In this document: positions 34,218 through 45,475 of the stretch, piece after piece
Numbering within the stretch: position 1 is the stretch's first letter
Layout of the letters: the number at the start of each line of letters is the position of its first letter
NCBI GenBank assembly: GCA_964023275.1
Contig: OZ029914.1
Location: forward strand, 30,945,351-31,009,350
Length of the DNA: 64,000 nt
Origin: Norana najaformis
Lineage: Eukaryota; Annelida; Clitellata; Crassiclitellata; Hormogastridae
Reading direction: 5' to 3'
Notes under the pieces: generated by a model
What the model was told of the DNA's origin: nothing
Databases searched by the model: none
Seen by the model: only the letters and a program-made list of their open reading frames with translations
Position numbers and translations under genes: made by a program

Positions 34218-35667
34218 ATGAGTCAGGGTTCCATTGCAGCGTCACATAAAAGGGCAGTTGTTTTTCCCTCCCTCAAGCGCCAAGGCCTGGACCCTAACTC
34301 TCCTTCTAACTATCGTCCTATTTCTAACCTTTCCTTCCTCTCGAAGCTCCTTGAAAGATCTATCTCTCTTGAATACCTTGAATCTAATTCTCTCATGCCT
34401 CCCCTTCAATCTGGTTTTAGGAAATTCCATTCGACAGAATCACTCATCACCCGTCTTCTAGCTGAAATCTTTCATTCCTTTGACTATGGCCATGTCACAC
34501 TTCTTGCTCTCTATGACGTCAGTGCTGCCTTTGACACTGTTGATCATTCCATTCTTCTAGAACGACTATCTAAATCCTTTGGCCTTACTGACTCTGCTCT
34601 TTTTGGTTTTGCTCATTTCTCTCTGATCGCTCTCTTTCTGTTATTTTCGGCCCCACTCGCTCTGCCTGGACTCACATTCCCTAAGGTCTTCCTCATGGGT
34701 TCGGTACTTGCACCGCTTCTATATATCCTATATACTGCTGACCTCGCCAGTATACTTCTCCCATTGGGTGTTTCATCTCACCACTATTCTGATGACACTC
34801 AATCTTTTACTCATGGCCCGGCTGCCTCAGCCACTCTGATGGTTGAGCGGATCCTTGAGGCCACCTCTGTTCTAGATCTCTGGATGTCTTCTAACCGCCT
34901 CTGTCTTAATCCTGATAAGACTCAATATATCTGGCTAGGTGGCCATGTCCAGCTTGCCAAAATTGACTTTAGTTCCCTTTCCTCTAATTTTCCTCATATC
35001 CATTTCTCTTCCTCAGTCCGTGACCTACCTCGGAATCATCCTGGATCAAACTCTTTCTCTGACTGACCATGTAAATAATATCTCCTGCTCTTGTCTTTAC
35101 CACCTACGATAACTCCGCTCTATTCGTCGCTCGCTTCCTCTTCATGCGATCACTACCTTGGTCCATGCCCTGATTTGCACTAGGATTGACTTTGGTAATG
35201 CTGCCTATATTGAACTTTCTGCAGTTAACACCTCCAAGCTTCAGTCTATACTTAATGCTGCTGCACGCCTTATCGGTGGTCTTCCAAGGTCTGCCCATAT
35301 ATCTACTTTTATTGGTGACTCACTTCATTGGCTTCCTGTCAGTCAACGCATCAAGTTTAAGATTCTAATCCTTATGTGCAACTGCCTTCTAGGCTCTGCT
35401 CCGTCCTACTTAACTTCTTTTTGTATTCCGGTTTCCTCGTTGCCTGCCCATGCCTCCCTTCGCTCAGCTACCCGTGGTCACTTGGTAGTCCCTCGTGTCC
35501 GCACTACAACTGCCCAGTCCAGGAGCTTTGCATTTGTTGGCCCTTCCAGCTGGAACCGCCTTCCTCTTGAACTGCAGCTTCAGTTACTTAGTTTCTCTCC
35601 TACCCAGTCTCGCAAACGCCTGAAATCCTTTTTGTTTGTTCAAGTCGGGAGCGCCACTGTTTCCTAA
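34218..35667 (+). pseudogene. Reverse transcriptase pseudogene of that element
   Basis: The first open part (34218-35066) covers the RT palm and fingers. Between about 34590 and 34700 the frame has slipped and returned, because the expected residues before GSVLAP are found in another phase. After about 35020 the C-terminal part lies in another frame, which also meets an in-frame TAA near 35109. The last open part (35158-35667) carries the domain common to CR1/L2 ORFs downstream of the RT. With at least three frame breaks and one stop it cannot make a working enzyme. Confidence 0.85.
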
Positions 35668-35705
35668 GTGGCGCTTTAAAAATGTTCGTTTACAATTACA
35701 CAATT
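34218..35705 (+). mobile_element. CR1/L2-type non-LTR retrotransposon, 5'-truncated and broken
   Basis: Reverse transcriptase motifs read in order: NYRPISNLSFLSKLLER, SAAFDTVDHSILLER (catalytic Asp box), MGSVLAPLLYILY (normally preceded by GLPQ), HYSDDTQSF (the YxDD box, here YSDD), then the C-terminal SLHWLPV and GSAPSYL blocks to a stop at about 35667. The 3' end has GTGGCGCTTTAAAAATG then ACAATTACAC-type sequence. The reading frame is broken at several points, and the endonuclease half is absent. Confidence 0.9.
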
Positions 35706-35964
35706 ACAGTTACAGAACAGAAGTTCTGGGTCGTATCTATGGTACATTCCAGTTTGGGTCTTAATTTGCCTAGAATACTTAACAAATAAAAGTTTACTAT
35801 AAACGTTGAACATATCTGCATCATGAAAAAAATAATTGCTATAAGGCAAATATCATTTCACACTGTCCATGCTGCAGATGTATAAGTACTATCTGTCAAC
35901 GTGATACAGACACCCATGCTGTAGAAACGATGTTTATAAAACACTAAATGGTTTTTAACTGAAT

Positions 35965-36045
35965 GAGCACTGATCAGTAAGCTGGTTTTTTGACTTAGCT
36001 TTCACTGACTTAGCTTTCATAAAGTTCTGAGTTTACGATTACAAT
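35965..36045 (+). repeat. Dispersed 3'-end family, truncated plus-strand copy
   Basis: GTAAGCTGG, CTTAGCTTTC and AGTTCTGAGTTTACGATTAC follow the same order as in 32442-32597, with an internal duplication of GACTTAGCTTTC. Confidence 0.55.
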
Positions 36046-36849
36046 ATCAAACAGCACTGCCATTGACGTTTTCTAAACAGAGACTGGCAACTTCTATTCT
36101 GTTGCAGTTTGTGCAGCCCAAAGACTTTATGGTGCAACCTACTTATCGTGGGCCTTAGTTAACACTAAAACTCGAAAATTCCTTGCCAACATTTGCATCC
36201 CTTTTGGTGTTAAAAAACGGTCCAGACCCAATGGGGATTTTCCTGACAATGCTAAGCATGGCAAACGGCACTGATGGTTGGCCTTTGTCTTGGGAGGTTT
36301 TATATTATATAGGCCTATCAGATCAACAAGGGTTGTGTTAAATTGGATTTTCTAGCGGATGCGTTAGTTCGCAGTACTTGGATCTTTTTGTTTCTGCCGT
36401 TTTATTTTATTTTGAATATTAATGTTGCCATCCACAGGGACTAACAAAAGCATGTTAAAATGGAGATATGCACTAAAAGTAAGCAAAAATATTCACACAA
36501 TCAAGGTCATAAATTACAAAATACAAACATTTTATATATTTACATTCCAAAATCATGGAAACATGTATGCTAATTATAAAGGTTTAATTAAACAAATTGG
36601 ATGGATGCTTTTTCCAAAATAGCCTAAAACCTGTCAGAAATGATACAAACTTACACCAAATAAAAGGTTTAATAGGCAAAGTAATTAATAAAATAACTAA
36701 CTTTAAAGGATAAACCCCAAGTCCTGACAGACATACACAACACCCACAAATAACGGCAAAGGGCAGTGCCTTTGACATTGGAACCAACCAATAGTGTAAC
36801 AAAAGTATTACAGAAGGTTTCAAAACTAAACAGAAGATCAGACATTATA

Positions 36850-36948
36850 ATAGTCGTCTACATAAGCAGTCATCTACATAAGCAGTCATCTACATAAGCA
36901 GTCATCTACATAAGCAGTCATCTACATAAGCAGTCATCTACATAGGCA
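36850..36948. repeat. 16-bp tandem repeat
   Basis: About six copies of CATCTACATAAGCAGT in a row, nearly identical. The array stops directly at the 5' end of a SINE. Confidence 0.9.
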
Positions 36949-37237
36949 GCAGAGTGTGTGACAGTCTAGTGGTTGGTGTGCTGGACTGTCAGCTGAGAGG
37001 TCAGAGGTTCAAATCCCCACCAGAGCAGAAATTTCTTTTACATGCACCCCAGCCAACTTAGCTATAATGAGTACACTGACTGTACACTGTCAGTGGGAAA
37101 ATTAGGTGATGAAAGAGAGGACTAGCCAATTGCCCTCATAAGCCAAGGCTAAGAAAAATGAAGTTGCTAACACCTCATACCCATGGCTGCCTCAAGGCTA
37201 GCTTAAGGACTGCTCCTCTTCTTCTTCTTCTTCTTCT
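36949..37237 (+). mobile_element. tRNA-derived SINE with (CTT)n tail
   Basis: The head has an A-box-like TAGTGGTTGGTGTGC (36967-36981) and a B box GAGGTTCAAATCC (37004-37016) at normal tRNA spacing. The body includes AATGAGTACACTGACTGTAC and GCCAAGGCTAAG and ends in (CTT)n at about 37216-37237. The body matches the minus-strand SINE at 60714-60977 block by block, so this is a real family with a tRNA promoter and a short-repeat tail. Confidence 0.8.
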
Positions 37238-37243
37238 ACATAT

Positions 37244-37377
37244 TAATCGTAATCATAATTCCAAGATTTCTACAGCGCCCAACGAAAGCCACGTTGCGGG
37301 GACCAGCTTATTCACAGGCGCTCAGTCAAAACAAAATCGATAGGCAAAAGGGTACGTTTCCAGGTCAAGATCTGGAA
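37244..37377 (-). repeat. Dispersed about 150-bp 3'-end family, copy 4
   Basis: The best-preserved copy: AGCGCCCAACGAAAGCCACG, AGCTTATTCACAGGCGCTCA and CAAAATCGATAGGC. It starts seven bases after the SINE tail. Confidence 0.8.
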
Positions 37378-38751
37378 GTAAAAAACTAAATCAAATAAGC
37401 AAATTTTTAGACAAGGTTGTCGAACACTAAAAGCAATCTAGTAGGTCAGAAATCACCTACAACAGGAAAAAGAAGTGAAATCTACTTAACGGGGGACCAT
37501 CCAAGATTCAAAAATTGTTAGCCGTTAAATCAAGATTAAAATCCTTTTGAATATCCTTACATTTATGAATATTTCGTAGTTTTATAAACAACAGTTGTAG
37601 GTGGTCGCTTTTTCCACTCATAGTGTAGTACCGTATATATTGGATCTACAGTGCTGCCATCTTGCCATCTTTCTCAAAACAGATTGGGTACTATAAACGA
37701 GATAGCCAATCACTCCCCGTGAGACCCGATGCTTTGCTCTCTTAAAACGCACTTTTAAATGCTCTAGAATGCATCCTGATTGGCCAATGAAACCAAATGA
37801 AAGCGAATCACAATTTTTGTTTTTGACTACAAAAAATTATGGTCTCAAAGCATCGGGATAGTTCCAACACTGTGCAAAATCCAATAACCTGCAAGCAGTG
37901 TCTAGAAAGTTGGCTCTGGATAAACAGCTTGCGAACTGTTTTAATGTTTCCAAGAACGAGAGTTGCAATAGTTCGATCAAATCTGCAGATGATGAAATTG
38001 AAGAGTTCAAGGACTTTTTTGCACCTCATTCTTGACAACTGGAAACCACGATTAATTGCAGCCTCCAAATAAACCTCCACAAAATCACTTTAAATCCTGG
38101 CAAGAAAACCTCATCAGTCTAACAAAGCAGTATACTCTGTGAAACAGCATCAGCAACAGTGCTGTCATCATCATCATCATCGCCAGCAGCAGCAGCAGCA
38201 TCTAATGAAGTACTTATTCTTTCATGCCAACCAATAGTCGGTCAATGCTCTGCAACAGTTACACATTCATCAGCAATCTACTTTTTTGCCAGATAGTTTT
38301 CCATCCTACTCAAGTGGCACGCCAATCTACGATTAGTCAGCCCAACCCGTTAGTTTCACAGACAGAAACTCATTAAAACTGCAAATCAATAGAGGTGTTA
38401 ATAAGGAAAAAACAGTCCTTGCAAGTACTGAATTTTATAGTTCTTTTTTCTAGTATTTGGAGCGCAATTGGTTTAAAAGCATACTAGTTTTATTTCAAAA
38501 ACCAGTAACAAAATATCAGGTGGTGTAGTACAGTTCTCATTACCTCAGTCTAGGAGTGCCAATGCTTGTGCAGTATAAATGAAGAAAGTTATATCACTAG
38601 CATTCTATAAAATAATCTTCTTCTTAATATAATTATAACAATCCCATTGCTATCATCAGCATCAACTGACTGTCAGCTCTGTTTGTCATTATCTTCATCA
38701 CCGTGGTCATCATCATCATCATCACCATCATCATCTTCATTATAATAATAA

Positions 38752-38947
38752 TTATTACATGTATTACTACTAATCTTACTAACTCCACATTTTTACAGTT
38801 ACAAAAGCATCTATTTCTGATATCATCCTGAAAAATATAGTACTGCGATTGTTAGAAAAAAAACCAAAAAAGGGCCTTTAAAAACGGTTAATAAGCCTCT
38901 AAATTACAAGCTATAAGCCGAGTCCATTTTTAGTATAAATACAGATG
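38752..38947. repeat. 195-bp near-identical repeat, copy 1
   Basis: Matches 46883-47082 in the same orientation with only a few differences over about 195 bases. Examples are TAATCTTACTAACTCCACAT and AAAACGGTTAATAAGCCTCT. No open frame and no terminal inverted repeat were seen. Confidence 0.85.
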
Positions 38948-39868
38948 CAACTCTTACATTAAGATCATTAGGATACAAAGATGCTGCGCAACCAGCTGCT
39001 GCAGAACAGCAGAGCAAGGCTTCTTGTCTTCGTTCGGTTTCTTTTCCACACTATTAGCTAGCGGAAATCAGATGGGATTTGAGCTGAGAATCAGACTGAT
39101 GAGATCATGAGGGCCAAACAACAAAGTCAGTTTCCTGAATACGACAGAACCAAATTATTTCACTCAGCCCAAATAATCGGCAACAGACAATTAGGCAGGA
39201 ATGGAAAGTTTTTAAAGATACATACAATGAGACAATTTAACACACAATGGTTGTAAGCAGGATGAAGATAGAATAGGACTACACAACTGGATCAATATGA
39301 TACGATATAAAGGTTAAGACAAAACAGGACGGGAAGTGATCTCTCTCTTAGATGGGATAAGATAGAATGTGACAGTTAGTTAGTTAGTCAGTTAGTTATC
39401 TCCACATTTATACCACACCTGTTAAGATCTTCACAATTGCTACTGAGTATGCTAATACAGGCTAAGATATGACAGTCTGTAAAAAGATAGGATAATTCCA
39501 TCCTACCTTATCTTATCTCATCCTGTCTAATTCTAACCTGTATCCTATCCTACTGAGCTATATAATATCAAAACTGGACAAATTTGCACACCATCCCAAC
39601 TTGATTCATTTCAAAGTTGATCAAACGGTACTAATGAAGTTTAGTAAACATTGAATCGGTTGCTATGGTACAAAACTGCATCACAATGGACTGCAGCCAG
39701 AAAGTTCTGGACTTTCTAAGAAAAACTACAGATTTGATAATTCCATATTTCTCACTTGCAGGTTTCAAGCTAACAGCTTGACGGTACGTAACCATAATGG
39801 TTGCAGCACATAAAGAAGTAACAGTCCATACTATGTACCTCAGTTAAAAACGATATTTTAGTGCTTAC

Positions 39869-40135
39869 GAATCCGTATCTTGATGGTGCATTAAAGCGAG
39901 TCTTGGATCATTAATGACAACAAAATACCCCCAGTGTTTGTAGAACTCATGACGTGGAAATGCAGTTATCTTCATCAATAAATTCCTCATCCTTGCGATA
40001 TCCTAAGACACCCACAGGGACAAGAAGTTTGAAAGGCTTCCTCTTATCTGTCCAGAGAGACACATTCGCTGATACAGCCATGCAAAAAATCAATAAACAC
40101 AGTCTTATCGCACTGCCATTAGACACGGCCGGCAT
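39869..40135 (-). CDS. First coding exon of the type I membrane protein gene, with a frame break
   Basis: The ATG at 40135 opens a frame with a classical signal peptide (hydrophobic core RLCLLIFCMAVSA), then NVSLWTDKRKPFKLLVPVGV and GYRKDEEFIDEDN. After that this frame stops (TGA near 39947). The frame shifted by one base continues without interruption as AFPRHEFYKHWGYFVVIND, then DPRLALMHHQDTDS, to a good donor (TTC|GTAAGC at 39867-39868). The simplest reading is one extra base near 39960, from a sequencing error, polymorphism or inactivating change. Alternatively the second frame is a separate exon after an acceptor TGTCTTAG at 40000. The exon ends in phase 2, matching 29549-29637. Confidence 0.6.
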
Positions 40136-40794
40136 GTAACACATTTCTGGAGCATCTTTCGCATTCGTGTCACATATACACAGCAGCACTTTACACAAAG
40201 GCTCCAAAAATATGCAACATAAACGTCCCATATACAACACATGGTTGAATGTTCGTCTGTAGAAACGTCCGGTCCTATTACATATTTCGCACAATGTCAA
40301 ATGATCCTTTCCTGGCAATCATTAAATTGGACAAATGCTGCACAGTGGAAAATCTTTCTGTGTTAGATGGAGCCACAAGTCAAAAGTGTCCCATGACAGG
40401 ACCGTAAACTTGGCAAGGCTCTACAGCAACAACCAATTCACCCAAACTTTGCATCTGAGATAGGCTAAGCCTTTTCAGCTCAAACATTAAACTGCAACCT
40501 TTTAGATCTGTCAGACAATAATGTTCTGGCTCTTATGAGTGGTCCATAAAAGGTGCCATAATATTGTAAAATCCAGGCATATGCATAAACTTCTAAAACT
40601 GGTGTCTGCTTATCGCAGACATTAGTGTTTGCTTTTGCCAGACAAACAGTGCCACTACAATATTCACAGACATCTACATCTGCTGAAGTCAGGCTTCAAT
40701 TGTCACCAAAACACAAGTTCTGTTTATGGTACAACGTCTATCCACTTGTTTATGTGGGTGTATGTTTTAATTCGTTTGTATGATGCTGGCAGGT

Positions 40795-40870
40795 GCTGGG
40801 CAGTTAAGATTAGTACTTGGGAGCTGGTTCACCATCCATGGAATGCCACACCACCTGTTGCCCATTCATC
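40795..40870 (+). repeat. Possible 5S-rRNA-derived SINE fragment, copy 1
   Basis: AAGATTAGTACTTGG resembles the run before 5S box C, followed by TGGTTCACCATCCATGGAAT and GCCACACCACC. The second part is shared with 52150-52240 and 57728-57800. Confidence 0.35.
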
Positions 40871-40884
40871 CTTCCATCCTTTAT

Positions 40885-41105
40885 ACATGCATACATACAT
40901 ACATACATACACACACACATACATACATACATTCATACACACATGCGTGCATGCATGCATACATAAATACAAACATACATATGCATACATGCATACATAC
41001 ATCATACATACAGAAATACATACATACATGTATGTATGCATACATACATACACAGTCACACATACATACATACATACATACATACATACATACATACATA
41101 CATAG
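40885..41105. repeat. (CATA)n microsatellite
   Basis: About 220 bases of CATA with CACA and GCAT variants. Overlapping open frames on both strands (Tyr-Ile-His-Thr or Met-Tyr-Val-Cys repeats) are products of the repeat. Confidence 0.95.
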
Positions 41106-43939
41106 TTACTTACATACACATATCTACAAACAGCCAAGTCTCAGTAGCATGAACCAAGCACAATGCTCAAGACAGACTCACATAAATACTGGCTCTGAGA
41201 CAAAAAGTCAAGATATGGACCTAGATGACACCAGTATCAAGTACTAAAGTACTGTCGCTAGGAACTGATACGTAAGTAAAGCAGATGTGGTGCCCAACTT
41301 GTCATGGAGCCAGCTGCACATGGAACCAACTATCTACATGGAACTATGCACATCGAACACAACAAAGCATTAATACATTGTCGGTGCAAGCAAAGAATAG
41401 GACTGTGACACCACCAAAAGGGATATTAAAAAAGGGAGAATGGGAGTAATGGGATCGCTATTCTGAACAGCAGCTAAAAGCAAACAAAAAGAGCTGGACT
41501 GAACTACTAGAATAGATTTTGACAAGGCGTTACATATTGAATCACAAAGTACACATTTAATAAAGCAGTTCATTTGCTGGAAGTGTTACCAACATTTCTA
41601 TTATCTCAAACTCCTCAGAGACTCAACTAAAATTATTTCATTATTGCTACAGGTATTTTGCTGCACTAACATTCATCTACCACAGCCACGTTTTAATTCA
41701 GAAACTACAGACTGTGTAAACTGCACATTTCTTAAGCAGTCCATAAAGCTAACTCATGCTTTTAAAAGCCTAAGTGTGAGTTAAGCCAAGAATTTACAAA
41801 AAAGTTAAGCCAAGAATTTACAAAAATGATGAATATCAAATATTGCATGTTCTGTAATCCTAGTTTCTTCATCAACATTCAAACCTCAAAGCATTGCAGA
41901 GATTAGCCAATTTTTTTTCTAAAACTATCTTCCTAAAATATAGGCAAACTTTAGTAAAGACAACTGTCATCAATACTAAAGCCTCAAAGCTGCAGGGGTT
42001 GAAGGATTTTCCTGCAGAAGTCTGCAATGAAAATCCAATGGCAATTCGACAACAATATAATCTTTTCTTGAGGAATACATAACTCAAAAACAAAGTGCCG
42101 TTTTCACAATATGCAATGGGATTCAAAGCAAAATACAAGTATCAACAAAAGGCAATAATTCTGCCACCAAACAAGCAGAACCTGTGTAGAATGCAAATGC
42201 TTTAAGGCATTAATAGTGGTTCCCTATGGCATGAGCAATTTGTCTTTGACTCCCTATACGTCACAGAGTTTACCCTCGGCCTCTGCAGAGCAGGACTTTA
42301 TCAGCCTTCTTTCATTAGGAGTTTCTAGCCACTTTCTCCAAATGTCCACTCAATCACCTGATCTCTTCATTGATCCCACTTTTGAAAGAATAGAGTGCAA
42401 AGATTAGCCTAGGGATTAGGTAGTTTTCGCCCAGGCTTCTCCTGTGGAGTCTGAAAAATTCAACATTGGTAATTCTGCTGGGAAGAAGAAATCAAAAGAC
42501 GTAATCCCAAATGTCGCCTTGACTATTCTTGTCTTATTCTCTTATTGTCTTATTCACCCACCAAAAAGACAAACAGAGCAGAAAGCAGATAAAAACATGA
42601 TCCAAATAAAAACACGATCCAGATATGATCTTCAAGGACATTGGCAACCGTATTCATGATGACAGCAGAAAGGATAAGCCCTGATCCTCATAACAGTGTT
42701 AAAATCAAAAAGCAGATTTACAAGTACATAACTACTTTCAGCAGAGCAGTTATTCAAGAATGTTATTTTTAAATAATTACAGTCAATGCCCAAAGTTCAG
42801 ATTTTATTACATGAGCTTAAAAATACGACATTTTCATGTGCGAGACATTTCGAAACAGACCACCTGTCAATTGCACACCTGTTCTGAGCAATCACAATAC
42901 TGCACAGAGAAGTCACAAAATATCACTGCACATATCAAACAGGAAAAAGTAACAGCACATTTACTACCAGCCCCCACCAACAATAGTACACTATGCAAAA
43001 ACTATTTTAAAAACCTACATTGTTTAAACAGCTATTTTTCATGCACACCAGAGTCAACCAGCTCTCTTCTCCAGATCAACAAGAAAAATACCTAAGGCAA
43101 TAGTGTACATATTATGGCTGGATGCTCTTCTACCTCCAACCTCTCTTACCATAATTTCTGCAGAATCGGCGACACCAATCTGACCCTAGAATGACCCTAA
43201 TATAACCTCCTTGAAGCCACCTTTTCTGTGAAGAAATGGCTGGTGAAATAGTGAAGTATTATTTATTATTAAGCAGCAAACTATGTGATGTAAGTTCCTT
43301 TGCTGCCAATGTGCATTACACATAACTCACTGAGTAGTATAGCAATTGTCTGTGAAGAACCAATGAAAGGTGCTACATAAACATAATGTTTTACACTGTG
43401 CAATAAATGACACCGGTAAATCTAATCTAACTTCCATCAATTGGTTTCGTTTATATTAAAGCAATATTTAAATTTAGGTGGTACACACCTTATTCCTTAG
43501 CAAAACTGGGCAATGCAACAGAAAAATTTATTCTACAAAATGAAGAAATATAGGCCTGAATTATGTTTTATAAAAAATATAACACAAAAACTAGGAAATT
43601 ATGAGCTCATGCTGGGCTAAATGCTAACGAAATAAGTCCATGATGCGTTAGCCACTGTACATGCTAATAGCCTCCTTATAATCATTTAGATATAGTTGCT
43701 GCCATGTTCTAAGACATAGTTAGAGTTCTGGCATTTTTGGTCATGGATGGACAGATGGAAATATTATCTTTCATTCCAAATTGCCAAGTCAATTGGATTC
43801 TTTGCTTGATGGGTAACCAATAGATGGGTAACATGGAGTAAACAAGAATGTTAAGATGCTAATGGGAGGGACATATGGATAACACATACTTCTTCGAGTT
43901 TAATCATAACTAGCAATTAACAACAGCAACAGTAAATAA

Positions 43940-44190
43940 CAATAATAATAATACTAACAATAATAATAATACTGTAATAATAATAATATAATAATAGTGC
44001 ATTATTATTATTATTATAATTATCATTATCATCGTTATCATTACCGCTATCATTATTATTATTTTTTTGCACAAGGTATCTATGATCCCTCAGAAATAAA
44101 AAATTCTCCAGAGAATTATTACTATGGTACTACTGCTACTACTACTGCTACTACTACTACTATTACTAACACTAATACTATTAATACTGC
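43940..44190. repeat. Triplet repeats (ATA, TTA, ACT)
   Basis: Runs of AAT/ATA at 43940-44065, then ACTACTGCT-type triplets at 44130-44190. Confidence 0.85.
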
Positions 44191-44340
44191 AATTATTATT
44201 ATACATGAAAGCTTAACACATATAAAAATCGCAAATAATAAACATAAGCGAAACACAGAAGCTGAAGTCCCATACTCACTGTCTTGGAAATTTTTGACTG
44301 GTAATAAAATACAATCATAAAATATCTTCTGAATCTAATC

Positions 44341-44985
44341 CAACATAATTTAATGACTTCTATAGCGCCATTATCATAATGTCAAAGGTCGCGTCAAGTG
44401 AAATCGTAATTAAAATCACAATCCAACTCAAATTCCTACAGATCACGGAAACCAGAAGTTAGACAACGGTGGGTAAGCAAGTTGAAATAGATGAGTCTTA
44501 CATATAAACCTAAACGAAATAACTGAAATGACAGAACGAATTGAACCTGGCAGCGTATTCCAAAGCCGTGAACCAGCAACCGAGAACGCTCTAGGCCCCA
44601 ACACTGATCTGTTACGAGGGACAAAAAAGTCATAGTGTCCTTTGATTGAGTGCAATATTTGTTGGTATGACGGTTGAGCATGGAAGAGAGATAGGCCGGC
44701 TGATTTAAACGTAGTACTTTGAGAACTAAAAGACAGATTTTAAATTGGATTGTTTGCTTGAGGGGTAACTAATGTAACGAATGCAATATTGGTGTAACAC
44801 ACTGATACTTGTGTTTTTGTTATGGCTCTGGCTAAAGAGTTTTGAACCATTTGTAGTTTGTGCAAATCTCTCTGATGCCAATAAGAAGTGAGTTACCACA
44901 GCCAAGCCTGCTGGAAACCAGTGTATCAGCCAAGTAGGATTAAGACAGTATGAGGCAAAAGAGATCTGATTCTACGAATACCCCT
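44341..44985 (-). mobile_element. L2-like retrotransposon 3' part, copy 1
   Basis: On the minus strand, the C-terminal RT-associated segment can be read across two frames (IQFKICLLVLKVLRLNQPAY, then PRAFSVAGSRLWNTLPGSIR). It is followed by an untranslated part with CACTTGACGCGACCTTTGAC and ATAATGGCGCTATAGAAGTC at the 3' end. Shared sequence continues on its 5' side to about 44985. It is frame-broken and lacks the catalytic RT core. Confidence 0.7.
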
Positions 44986-45308
44986 TATGTGAAACTTCGC
45001 TGAGCAGGATTAATTGCCAAAACAGGTCACTAAATTAGAAAATTCTTTTACACAAACCATCTGTGATAATTCCTGATTTAAAGAATGTCATGGATTGCTA
45101 GACATCTGATGCAGATAAACCTCCAATCTGCACTGAACATAGGCGAACTACAGCAGCATCTGTAGAATTAAGTTTGATAAATTTATCCATTTTGCCCATC
45201 ACTGAATAGATGTCCCGATGGAAAAGCTACTGATTGGAATAAGTGGCAGATTTTACTGGCTTTGGCGTTTCATTTGGGTCCGTTTAATCAACAGCATTCT
45301 TCTAAGAT

Positions 45309-45475
45309 TCATTCGTTCGTTCGTTCATTCGTTCGTTTATTTACTGAACCCAGTAGTGACATTATAATAACCATATACAAAATATCTCTGCCATAGCTTG
45401 CAAAAGGCAGACCCGAAAATTTGGGACAAAAGTCCCGCTTAATGGAGTTGCCTACTGCATGATACAAATGTACAA
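45309..45475 (-). mobile_element. 3' untranslated end of a retrotransposon related to 56257-57725
   Basis: In reverse complement the segment reads ATTAAGCGGGACTTTTGTCC, then continues to AGTAAATAAACGAACGAATG with a (GAAC/GAAT)n tail. The AAGCGGGACTTxxGTCCC module is shared with the 3' untranslated region of the open RT element at 57600-57625. Confidence 0.55.

Larger units (their letters stand above)
29638..39868 (-). other. First long intron of the membrane-protein gene
   Basis: 10.2 kb of intron. It holds DNA transposon copy B (31888-33880), a broken CR1/L2-type element (34218-35705), 3'-end fragments at 35965 and 37244, a 16-bp tandem array with a SINE (36850-37237), CAT/CAG-type triplet runs near 38165-38205 and a 195-bp segment repeated at 46883. 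A plus-strand frame at 31008-31337 and open frames on both strands at 37808-38080 have no convincing splice borders. Confidence 0.55.
40136..44340. other. Upstream flank; no gene seen
   Basis: Just upstream of the ATG, 40136-40320 is somewhat richer in CpG and could hold the 5' untranslated region and start site of the membrane-protein gene. No TATA box was evident. The rest has short frames only, a 5S-like fragment, a CATA microsatellite, a 24-bp tandem doublet at about 41779-41825 and ATA/ACT triplet runs at 43940-44190. Confidence 0.5.

Noticed and set aside
37808..38080. Frames of 77-90 codons on both strands
   Set aside because: Somewhat protein-like composition but no acceptor or donor in a usable position. 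Not enough to call an exon.
40629..41247. Frames of 155-158 codons with Tyr-Ile-His-Thr repeats
   Set aside because: Direct translation of the (CATA)n microsatellite.
41870..42140. Frames on both strands around 41872-42138
   Set aside because: Antisense mirror frames without exon borders, start context or recognisable protein content.
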